Source: Rickettsiales bacterium (GTDB lineage: Bacteria; Pseudomonadota; Alphaproteobacteria; Rickettsiales; UBA3002). From it: a DNA stretch of 5,051 bases. Within the stretch, counting starts at the first letter, position 1, and every line of letters starts with the position of its first letter. The DNA is taken from positions 1-5,051 of the forward strand of contig CANEUT010000126.1 in the NCBI GenBank assembly GCA_947441895.1, read 5' to 3'. Below are positions 1 through 5,051 of the stretch, piece by piece. The notes beneath the pieces were generated by a model. The model worked only from the letters and a program-made list of their open reading frames with translations. It was not told the DNA's origin and ran no database searches. The position numbers and the translations under genes are program-made.

Positions 1-741
1 CAGTCGCTCGTTTTGGAATTGGAGACGCTTTTGGACGATGGGCAGGTTGGCGAGAAGATCCGCGAAGGGCTGGATGTGGTGATCTTCGGCCCACCGAATG
101 CCGGAAAATCAAGCTTGCTCAATGCCTTGGCAAAGCGCGAGGCGGCGATTGTCTCGTCCGAAGCAGGCACTACGCGCGATGTTATTGAAATACAAATGGA
201 AATTGGCGGCTACGCCGTCACATTGGCGGACACAGCCGGTTTGCGCGAGACAGCAGGCGAAATTGAAGCCGAAGGCATTCGCCGTGCCCAGGCGCGAGCT
301 GCCCAGGCCGATATTAAAATTTGTTTATGCGACGCCGCCAATTTTGATGCCCATTTTGCCGAAATGGTACCCCTTCTGGATGAAAACACCCTGCTTCTGG
401 TCAATAAAACTGACCTAAAAACACCGGCAGAAATACCATTCAACGCCATATGTATCGCGGTCAAAACCGGAAGCGGAATGAATGAGTTTCTGGAACAGCT
501 GAAACGCCGTATCGACGCAAAAATGGATTATGTGGGCACCCCCATCATCACTCGGGCCCGCCATCGCGAGTCATGGAAGCTTGCCCTGACAAGTTTAGAG
601 CGATTCAGCACCGACGCACCGCTGGAACTGATGTGCGAAGAGCTGCGCATTGCGGCGACGGCAATCGGCAAAATCACTGGCAAAATTGCCGTAGATGATT
701 TATTAGATGTCATCTTCAGTAGATTTTGTATTGGAAAGTAA
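1..741 (+). CDS. mnmE: tRNA uridine-5-carboxymethylaminomethyl modification GTPase MnmE (TrmE), 5'-truncated by the window edge
   Basis: MnmE is a potassium-dependent GTPase that works with MnmG in the cytoplasm to install the (carboxymethyl)aminomethyl group on wobble U34 of certain tRNAs. The frame is open from base 1, so the 246 visible residues are the C-terminal half or more of a protein of about 440-450; the N-terminal tetrahydrofolate-binding domain and part of the helical domain lie upstream. G1 is GPPNAGKSS (residues 30-38; N33 matches the Asn that binds K+ in E. coli). G2 is GTTRD (56-60), G3 is DTAG (77-80) and G4 is NKTD (135-138). The G5-like segment is AVKTGSG. Glu89 aligns by eye with catalytic Glu282 of E. 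coli. The chain ends in FCIGK, the family's invariant C-terminus with its essential cysteine (C243). It stops 57 bases before its partner mnmG. All expected motifs are intact, so this is a window-edge partial, not a pseudogene. Confidence 0.97.
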   Translation, partial: QSLVLELETLLDDGQVGEKIREGLDVVIFGPPNAGKSSLLNALAKREAAIVSSEAGTTRDVIEIQMEIGGYAVTLADTAGLRETAGEIEAEGIRRAQARAAQADIKICLCDAANFDAHFAEMVPLLDENTLLLVNKTDLKTPAEIPFNAICIAVKTGSGMNEFLEQLKRRIDAKMDYVGTPIITRARHRESWKLALTSLERFSTDAPLELMCEELRIAATAIGKITGKIAVDDLLDVIFSRFCIGK

Positions 742-798
742 TGACTTGCAGAAAATGTTTCACGTGAAACATTTTGTTGCGGATAAAGTGGTAAGTTT
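742..798 (+). promoter_or_regulatory. mnmE-mnmG intergenic spacer containing parS
   Basis: This 57-base gap is the longest non-coding stretch in the window. Its centre is a parS palindrome flanked by AAAA and TTTT. I see no convincing sigma-70 promoter: TTGCAG at 745-750 could be a -35 element, but the hexamer 17 bases on (AACATT) is a poor -10. There is also no strong Shine-Dalgarno sequence before mnmG. Read-through from mnmE is the simplest explanation for mnmG expression. Confidence 0.6.
756..771. promoter_or_regulatory. parS: parS centromere site 1 (intergenic, mnmE-mnmG)
   Basis: The sequence TGTTTCACGTGAAACA is a perfect 16-bp palindrome identical to the widely conserved bacterial chromosomal parS consensus. 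With the flanking A and T tracts the dyad extends to 24 bp (752-775), exactly matching site 3. It is the DNA target of the ParB encoded downstream: the ParB helix-turn-helix binds here, and CTP-bound ParB clamps then slide out over neighbouring DNA. The site begins 15 bases after the mnmE stop codon and ends 27 bases before the mnmG start. Confidence 0.96.
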
Positions 799-2652
799 AT
801 GAAATACGACGTTATTGTGATTGGTGGCGGGCATGCAGGCACCGAAGCGGCGGCGGCCAGTGCCCGGCTTGGCGCCAAAACCGCCCTGCTCACCCACAAG
901 GCCGCCACCGTGGGCGAAATGTCATGTAACCCGGCCATCGGCGGCATCGCCAAAGGAACCCTCGTCCGTGAAATTGACGCGCTCGACGGCGTTATGGGCC
1001 GCGCTATCGATCGCGCCGGCATCCATTATCGTATGCTCAACGCCAGCAAAGGCCCCGCTGTTCGCGGCCCCCGCGCTCAGGCCGATCGCAAACTCTATCG
1101 CGAGGCAGTGCAGTCCATCCTCGGCGAATACCCCAACCTCACCATTATCGAAGACGCCGCCGCCGACATACTCATCGAGAATGGTCACGTCACAGGCATC
1201 CTTGGTGAATCGGGAAAAACCTATGCCACCACCCGCGTAGTGCTCACCACCGGCACCTTCCTTAATGGCCTCATCCATTGTGGCGAAAAGCAAACCCCCG
1301 CCGGTCGCGTCGGCGAAAATCCATCCGTCGCACTGGCCGAATCCATGCATCGTATTGGGTTCGACATGGGCCGATTGAAGACCGGTACCCCCGCCCGACT
1401 GGATGGCGACACCATCAACTGGTCCATTCTCACCCCGCAACCCGGCGACAATCCACCCATTCCATTTTCCTATTTAACTGAAAAAGTGCTGGTTCCACAA
1501 ATCACCTGCTTCATCACCCACACTACGGCCGAAACCCACGAAATCATCAAAGAAAACGTCCATCGTTCGCCCATGTATTCGGGGCAAATCACATCTACCG
1601 GCCCACGCTATTGCCCGTCGATCGAAGATAAAATCGTCCGCTTTGCCCACCGCGAGCGCCACCAGATTTTCCTTGAACCCGAGGGGTTGGATGACAGCAC
1701 GGTATACCCCAACGGTATTTCTACCTCGTTGCCTGAGGAAGTTCAGTTGGCCATGATTAAAACTATTCCCGGTTTGGAAAATGCCCGCGTCATTCGCCCC
1801 GGCTACGCCATTGAATATGACTATGTGGACCCACGTGAATTGAAGCCAACGCTGGAAACCAAAAAACTGCCCGGACTTTATCTCGCCGGACAAATCAACG
1901 GCACCACCGGCTATGAAGAAGCGGGCGGCCAAGGGTTGGTGGCCGGATTAAATGCCGCCCTCGCCGTCGCCAGATCTGAGCCGTTTATTATTGACCGAAG
2001 CGAAGCCTATATTGGTGTGATGATCGACGACCTGATTACCCTCGGTACTCAGGAACCATATCGCATGTTCACGTCGCGATCGGAATATCGCCTTACCCTT
2101 CGCCCCGATAATGCCGACCGCCGACTCACCCGTCGCGGTATTGATGTTGGTTGTGTTGGTTCAGCGCGCACCAAAGCTTTTAGTGAAAAAGAAGAACAAT
2201 TGAAAATAGCCTTAAGCTATGTTTCACGTGAAACAATTTCACCCACCAAGGCGAATGCCGCCGGGCTTACCATCAACCAAGATGGTGCAAAACGTTCGAT
2301 TCTAGAGATGCTTGGCTTCCCACACATCACCTTTGATCAGTTGGCCGAAATTTGGCCTGCCATGAAAGATTTCCGTGCCGACATTCGCGAACAGGTGGAA
2401 ATCGAGGCCCTCTATCATGGCTATCTCGATCGCCAGCAGGCTGATATCGAAATGTTTAAACAGGATGAGCAATTATCCATTCCCGACCATCTGGATTATG
2501 ACACGGTGGGCTCGCTTTCGAATGAAATTCGCGATAAGCTGAAACGCACCAAGCCCGCTACCATTGGCGCTGCCAGCCGCATTCCCGGAGTGACGCCAGC
2601 TGCGGTGGCCGCGGTGCTCACCTTCATGAAACGCCGTTCGCAGGCCGCCTGA
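799..2652 (+). CDS. mnmG: tRNA uridine-5-carboxymethylaminomethyl modification flavoprotein MnmG (GidA)
   Basis: MnmG is the FAD- and NADH-using partner of MnmE in wobble U34 modification. The 617-residue length is normal (E. coli has 629). The N-terminus carries the Rossmann FAD motif GGGHAGTEA (9-17). The two conserved cysteines are in EMSCNPAIGG (C43) and RYCPSIEDK (C272). Both family signatures are present: GPRYCPSIEDKIVRF (268-282) and the AGQINGTTGYEEAGG block from residue 363. GPAVRGPRAQADR (85-97), TSRSEYRL (425-432), YHGYLDRQ (from 539), LSNE (573-576) and RIPGVTP (594-600) mark the insertion and C-terminal helical domains, the latter used for MnmE and tRNA contact. ATG799 is chosen because an in-frame TAA at 784-786 blocks any upstream start and the protein begins directly with the FAD strand. 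The Shine-Dalgarno signal is weak. Unusually, a parS site lies inside the gene and encodes VSRET (475-479). The stop overlaps rsmG by one base. Confidence 0.98.
   Translation: MKYDVIVIGGGHAGTEAAAASARLGAKTALLTHKAATVGEMSCNPAIGGIAKGTLVREIDALDGVMGRAIDRAGIHYRMLNASKGPAVRGPRAQADRKLYREAVQSILGEYPNLTIIEDAAADILIENGHVTGILGESGKTYATTRVVLTTGTFLNGLIHCGEKQTPAGRVGENPSVALAESMHRIGFDMGRLKTGTPARLDGDTINWSILTPQPGDNPPIPFSYLTEKVLVPQITCFITHTTAETHEIIKENVHRSPMYSGQITSTGPRYCPSIEDKIVRFAHRERHQIFLEPEGLDDSTVYPNGISTSLPEEVQLAMIKTIPGLENARVIRPGYAIEYDYVDPRELKPTLETKKLPGLYLAGQINGTTGYEEAGGQGLVAGLNAALAVARSEPFIIDRSEAYIGVMIDDLITLGTQEPYRMFTSRSEYRLTLRPDNADRRLTRRGIDVGCVGSARTKAFSEKEEQLKIALSYVSRETISPTKANAAGLTINQDGAKRSILEMLGFPHITFDQLAEIWPAMKDFRADIREQVEIEALYHGYLDRQQADIEMFKQDEQLSIPDHLDYDTVGSLSNEIRDKLKRTKPATIGAASRIPGVTPAAVAAVLTFMKRRSQAA
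2220..2235. promoter_or_regulatory. parS: parS centromere site 2 (inside mnmG)
   Basis: A second perfect copy of TGTTTCACGTGAAACA sits inside mnmG. Unlike sites 1 and 3, the dyad stops at 16 bp (A on both flanks). The coding phase is T-GTT-TCA-CGT-GAA-ACA, giving VSRET at MnmG residues 475-479. This falls between the conserved TSRSEYRL block and the INQDG block, a part of MnmG where family members vary. The exact match to all 16 bases, together with two other copies nearby and parB in the same cluster, makes chance very unlikely. Confidence 0.95.
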
Positions 2653-2654
2653 TG
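2650..2654 (+). other. TGATG stop/start overlap joining mnmG and rsmG
   Basis: The mnmG stop TGA (2650-2652) and the rsmG start ATG (2652-2654) share one base. No clear Shine-Dalgarno sequence precedes this ATG, and the next in-frame Met of rsmG is residue 68. This suggests ribosomes finishing mnmG re-initiate on rsmG, so the two are co-transcribed and translationally coupled. The overlap is seen directly; the coupling is inferred. Confidence 0.75.
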
Positions 2655-3266
2655 ATCGACCCCCGCCTTCCCCCTTGGGCCCAAAATGTTTCACGTGAAA
2701 CATTTTTGCAGTTGGAGCGTTACGTCGCCCTCCTTCTAAAATGGAATCCCAAAATCAACCTCATTGGCCCCGCGACTGAAGCCGATATTTGGTCGCGCCA
2801 CATTGCTGACAGTTTACAGCTTGTGTCGCTTATCCCCCCTTCCGTCACCCGCATGGCTGATTTTGGAAGCGGTGGAGGATTACCTGGATTGGTGTTGGCC
2901 ATTTGCCGACCTGAAATTCAGATTCATTTAGTGGAACAGGATCAACGCAAGGCAGCTTTTCTACGAGAAGCGTCGGCACAGCTGACATTAAAAAACATCG
3001 TCATTCACGCCGTTGATATTACCATATTACATGAGAAGTTCGAGCTAATCACCGCGCGGGCCTTGGCATCGTTAGAGAAACTTTTTGCACTGGCTTATCC
3101 ACTTTTATCACCCGGCGCATTTTGCCTCTTCCCAAAAGGCGAGAACTACGTTAATGAAATAAGTGACGCTGAAAAGAGCTGGCGATTCAATCATCAGCTT
3201 TTTAACAGCAAAACAAATGAAAAATCCTCGATAATTTCGGTTACGGAACTATTTAAGAGAGATTAA
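2652..3266 (+). CDS. rsmG: 16S rRNA (guanine-527-N7)-methyltransferase RsmG (GidB)
   Basis: RsmG uses S-adenosylmethionine to methylate N7 of G527 in the 530 loop of 16S rRNA; loss of this mark is known to give low-level streptomycin resistance in several bacteria. The 204 residues are the usual size for the family. Conserved elements in order are KWNPKINLIG (30-39), the glycine-rich SAM loop ADFGSGGGLPG (69-79), LVEQDQRKAAFLRE (93-106) with the acidic residue that would contact the SAM ribose (E95), TARAL (134-138) and FPKG (160-163). Codons 12-17 overlap a parS site, giving VSRET at residues 13-17 ahead of the catalytic core. The start shares a base with the mnmG stop. The last 100 or so bases are visibly AT-richer than the rest but stay in frame. 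parA follows after 14 bases, so the gene probably belongs to the same transcript. Confidence 0.97.
   Translation: MIDPRLPPWAQNVSRETFLQLERYVALLLKWNPKINLIGPATEADIWSRHIADSLQLVSLIPPSVTRMADFGSGGGLPGLVLAICRPEIQIHLVEQDQRKAAFLREASAQLTLKNIVIHAVDITILHEKFELITARALASLEKLFALAYPLLSPGAFCLFPKGENYVNEISDAEKSWRFNHQLFNSKTNEKSSIISVTELFKRD
2687..2702. promoter_or_regulatory. parS: parS centromere site 3 (inside the start of rsmG)
   Basis: This third perfect TGTTTCACGTGAAACA lies in rsmG codons 12-17. As at site 1, AAAA and TTTT flanks extend the dyad to 24 bp (2683-2706), so the two 24-bp blocks are identical. The coding phase is the same as at site 2 and gives VSRET. It is the parS nearest to parAB, with its centre about 1.4 kb before the parB start. 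The position 35 bases after the rsmG start means bound ParB could affect transcription through the operon, though this is inference. Confidence 0.96.
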
Positions 3267-3270
3267 AGCT

Positions 3271-3274
3271 AGGG
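3271..3274 (+). promoter_or_regulatory. probable ribosome binding site of parA
   Basis: AGGG lies six bases before the parA ATG in the 14-base gap after rsmG. It is a modest Shine-Dalgarno match at a suitable distance and supports the start at 3281. Confidence 0.5.
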
Positions 3275-3280
3275 CACCGC

Positions 3281-4072
3281 ATGACACGCATTATTTCGGT
3301 CGTCAATCAGAAGGGTGGGGTAGGAAAAACCACCACCGCCGTCAATATGGCGACCGCTTTGGCTGCCATTGGTAAAAAAGTGCTGGTGATCGACCTCGAC
3401 CCTCAGGGCAATGCCTCGACTGGTCTTGGCCTATCGCAAGATGACCGAAATTTGACCTCGTACGACGTCTTGATCGGTACCGCGTCACTTGCCTCTGCCT
3501 GCAAGGAAACCGCCATTCCCCGCCTATCGGTCCTGCCCGCCACCATCGACCTGACAGGGGCTGAAATTGAGCTGGTCAATATGGAGCGCCGTGAGTTCCA
3601 ATTGAAGCTTGCGCTGGCCAGTATGTCCTCACATTGGGACTATGCCATTATCGATTGCCCCCCCTCGTTGGGCCTCTTAACCGTTAATGCGTTAACGGCG
3701 AGCGATGCGGTGCTCATTCCACTGCAATGCGAGTTCTATGCATTGGAAGGTTTGAGCCATCTTCTGAAAACCGTACGCATGATTCAGGCGAACTTAAATC
3801 CCCTTATTGCAATCCACGGCGTGGTGCTCACCATGTATGACAAGCGTAATAAGCTGACCGAGCAAATTGAAAATGATGTGCGCAGTGTGTTGGGCGATGA
3901 CGTTTATAAAACGGTCATCCCGCGCAATGTGCGCATGTCGGAAGCGCCAAGTCACGGGAAGCCCGCGCTGGTCTATGACCTGAAATGCCCGGGCTCGCAA
4001 GCCTATTTAAGACTCGCGCGCGAGCTGATCGCGCGTGAAAAACAATTCGCCGAGCAATCGGCCGTCGCATAA
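3281..4072 (+). CDS. parA: Chromosome partitioning ATPase ParA (Soj-like)
   Basis: ParA is a deviant Walker-type ATPase. In its ATP form it dimerises and coats the nucleoid; ParB bound at parS triggers hydrolysis, and this cycle moves the replication origin region. The 263-residue protein starts directly with the ATPase fold and has no N-terminal helix-turn-helix, so it is the chromosomal (Soj/type Ib) form rather than the larger P1/F-plasmid type. The deviant Walker A is KGGVGKTTT (11-19) with signature K11 and K16. VIDLDPQGN (36-44) follows, with D40, and the Walker B region is IIDCPPSLG (about 123-131, D125). R189 in MYDKRNK and R218 in PRNVRMSEAPS line up by eye with the two Soj arginines implicated in non-specific DNA binding. 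All catalytic residues look intact. It sits 14 bases after rsmG and 20 bases before its partner parB, as expected of one operon. Confidence 0.98.
   Translation: MTRIISVVNQKGGVGKTTTAVNMATALAAIGKKVLVIDLDPQGNASTGLGLSQDDRNLTSYDVLIGTASLASACKETAIPRLSVLPATIDLTGAEIELVNMERREFQLKLALASMSSHWDYAIIDCPPSLGLLTVNALTASDAVLIPLQCEFYALEGLSHLLKTVRMIQANLNPLIAIHGVVLTMYDKRNKLTEQIENDVRSVLGDDVYKTVIPRNVRMSEAPSHGKPALVYDLKCPGSQAYLRLARELIAREKQFAEQSAVA
3681..3698. repeat. Short inverted repeat inside parA
   Basis: CCGTTAA and TTAACGG form a 7-bp perfect inverted repeat around a four-base loop (TGCG). It lies wholly in parA codons for the conserved LLTVNALTASDAV stretch, so the protein sequence alone could explain it. No T tract follows, so it is not a terminator. 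I list it as a visible structure without an assigned role. Confidence 0.4.
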
Positions 4073-4078
4073 ATTTTT

Positions 4079-4085
4079 AAGGGAG
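4079..4085 (+). promoter_or_regulatory. ribosome binding site of parB
   Basis: AAGGGAG lies seven bases before the parB ATG and is the clearest Shine-Dalgarno sequence in the window. It is clearly better than those of mnmG, rsmG or parA, which fits the need for more ParB than ParA; that last point is inference. Confidence 0.75.
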
Positions 4086-4092
4086 AATAAAG

Positions 4093-5049
4093 ATGAGCAC
4101 AGCACCCGCACGTGGTTTAGGTAAAGGCCTTTCAGCATTGATGGGCGAGGGGGCAAGCTTCTCTTCCAAACCGCCTCTGACAGCCCCATTGCCGCAAGTG
4201 GTTGATGTGCCCGCCGCCACAAACACCCTGCCCGTAACAGCGCTGGTGGCCGGCAAATACCAGCCCCGCCGCCACTTTGATGCGGAAGCGCTGGCCGAAC
4301 TCACTGATTCGATTGAAAAGCACGGCGTGATGCAGCCAATTGTGGTGCGTAGCCTTGCCGCCGGTAAATATGAAATTATCGCCGGTGAACGCCGCTTTCG
4401 CGCCGCCCAAATGGCCAAGCTGACCGAAGTGCCCGTGATTGTGCGCGATGTGAATGACAGCCAGGCACTAGAATTGGCGCTGATCGAGAATATTCAACGC
4501 GCCGATTTAAACCCGTTGGAAGAAGCCGCAGGCTATCAACGGCTGATGGATGAGTTTGGTTATACGCAGGAAAAATTAGCGCCGGTGGTGGGCAAAAGTC
4601 GCAGCCATATTGCCAATTTGCTGCGCCTTTTAAAGTTGCCAGATTCCATTAAGCGCCGCATTGATTCGGGTGAGCTGACCATGGGCCATGCGCGCGCGCT
4701 TTTGATGGCGAACGACCCCGAAGAACTGGCAAAAAAGATTGTTGAAATTGGCCTGACCGTGCGCCAAGCAGAGGACATGGCCAAGGGGGGCGTGGCGCCC
4801 AGCCATGATCAAGGAAATGTGGGTGATTTGCCACAAAATGCTGCACCTTATGCTGCGCAGCAAAAATCGCCGCGCGGTGCAGCAAATAAGAGCCAAGATG
4901 TGCTGCAATTAGAAGCCATGCTGGCCGATAATTTGGGCCTTGCCGTCAGCATCAACACCACCAGCGGCCAAGCGGGTGAAGTGGTGATTCGCTATGACAC
5001 GCTGACCCAGCTCGATGACATTTTGCGTCGTTTGGGCGGCAGTGCTTAG
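4093..5049 (+). CDS. parB: Chromosome partitioning CTPase and parS-binding protein ParB (Spo0J-like)
   Basis: ParB binds parS, loads as a CTP-dependent sliding clamp, recruits SMC in many bacteria and stimulates ParA. The 318 residues show the full layout. The N-terminal ARGLGKGLSALMG (6-18) is the ParA-contacting peptide. The CTP-binding N-terminal domain has C-motif 1 QPRRHFD (57-63), C-motif 2 GERRFRA (98-104) and C-motif 3 ENIQR (132-136). The helix-turn-helix runs about 157-183 (YTQEKLAPVVGKSRSHIANL), then LTMGHARALL (195-204). R170 and G198 appear to match the residues that favour parS over the Noc site; this alignment was done by eye. A Gly/Ala/Gln/Ser-rich linker (about 231-268) precedes the C-terminal dimerisation domain (269-318). 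The gene is complete, ending in TAG, and no motif is missing. It follows parA by 20 bases with a strong Shine-Dalgarno sequence, and its three target sites lie 1.4-3.3 kb upstream. Confidence 0.98.
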   Translation: MSTAPARGLGKGLSALMGEGASFSSKPPLTAPLPQVVDVPAATNTLPVTALVAGKYQPRRHFDAEALAELTDSIEKHGVMQPIVVRSLAAGKYEIIAGERRFRAAQMAKLTEVPVIVRDVNDSQALELALIENIQRADLNPLEEAAGYQRLMDEFGYTQEKLAPVVGKSRSHIANLLRLLKLPDSIKRRIDSGELTMGHARALLMANDPEELAKKIVEIGLTVRQAEDMAKGGVAPSHDQGNVGDLPQNAAPYAAQQKSPRGAANKSQDVLQLEAMLADNLGLAVSINTTSGQAGEVVIRYDTLTQLDDILRRLGGSA

Positions 5050-5051
5050 GC

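Noticed and set aside
1..741. MnmE as a short stand-alone GTPase starting at TTG 13
   Set aside because: The frame is open from base 1 and the segment begins within what aligns to the helical domain, so the truncation is due to the window edge.
752..775. Palindrome plus T tract resembling a Rho-independent terminator after mnmE
   Set aside because: It matches parS exactly, is repeated inside coding sequence at 2683-2706, is AT-rich in its outer stem and has no natural loop. Termination was not called.
528..1022. Open frame on the - strand across the mnmE-mnmG junction (164 codons)
   Set aside because: It runs opposite the end of MnmE, the parS site and the start of MnmG, all of which are explained, and it shows no protein motif.
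922..1440. Long open frame on the - strand opposite mnmG (172 codons)
   Set aside because: It is antisense to strongly conserved MnmG sequence, has no recognisable domain and is rich in Gly/Ala/Asp, as expected for a shadow of a coding strand with this codon bias.
1832..1839. CACGTGAA in mnmG as a degenerate parS
   Set aside because: Only the core 8 bases match; the outer bases differ on both sides, far below the three perfect sites.
3095..3103. TTATCCACT, one mismatch from the DnaA box TTATCCACA
   Set aside because: It is a single copy inside rsmG and encodes part of the conserved AYPLLSPG stretch. The nearby TTATCACCC at 3105 has three mismatches, so there is no cluster.
3677..3696. TTAA repeats in parA resembling a CtrA box (TTAA-N7-TTAA)
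   Set aside because: The spacings between the TTAA units are 3, 4 and 11 bases, never 7, and the position is mid-gene.
4109..4114. CACGTG at the start of parB as a possible ParB autoregulatory half-site
   Set aside because: Only the six-base core is shared with parS, and it is explained by the codons of the conserved N-terminal ARGLG motif.

Overview
This window is a compact block of conserved housekeeping genes, all on the + strand: mnmE (3' part only), mnmG, rsmG, parA and parB. The order tRNA-modification GTPase / tRNA-modification flavoprotein / 16S rRNA methyltransferase / chromosome-partition ATPase / chromosome-partition CTPase is typical of Alphaproteobacteria. Base composition is mixed and codon use looks uniform across the genes. 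I therefore read it as an alphaproteobacterial chromosome near its replication origin. I cannot name genus or species, and the origin placement rests on gene order and parS clustering, not on a visible origin.

Layout. Positions 1-741 hold the GTPase domain and C-terminal tail of MnmE; its N-terminal domain lies before the window. A 57-base gap (742-798) carries a perfect parS site. mnmG (799-2652) follows, with a second parS inside it. Its stop codon shares one base with the start of rsmG (2652-3266), which has a third parS in its first 17 codons. After 14 bases comes parA (3281-4072), then 20 bases with a good Shine-Dalgarno sequence, then parB (4093-5049), which ends two bases before the window does. 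No stretch longer than 57 bases lacks a gene. I see no tRNA, rRNA, CRISPR, insertion sequence or sign of recent transfer.

How the genes work together. MnmE and MnmG form the complex that modifies wobble uridine 34 of certain tRNAs. RsmG makes the m7G mark in the 530 loop of 16S rRNA. ParA, ParB and the parS sites form a complete chromosome segregation system: ParB loads at parS, spreads as a CTP-dependent clamp, and stimulates the ParA ATPase that moves the origin region. The window thus holds both partition proteins and three copies of the DNA site they act on.

The most notable structure is the set of three identical 16-bp parS palindromes within about 1.95 kb. Two are inside protein-coding sequence, in the same reading phase, so MnmG and RsmG both carry the peptide VSRET. 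I found no evidence of an undescribed system; the novelty lies in how the parS sites are placed and encoded.
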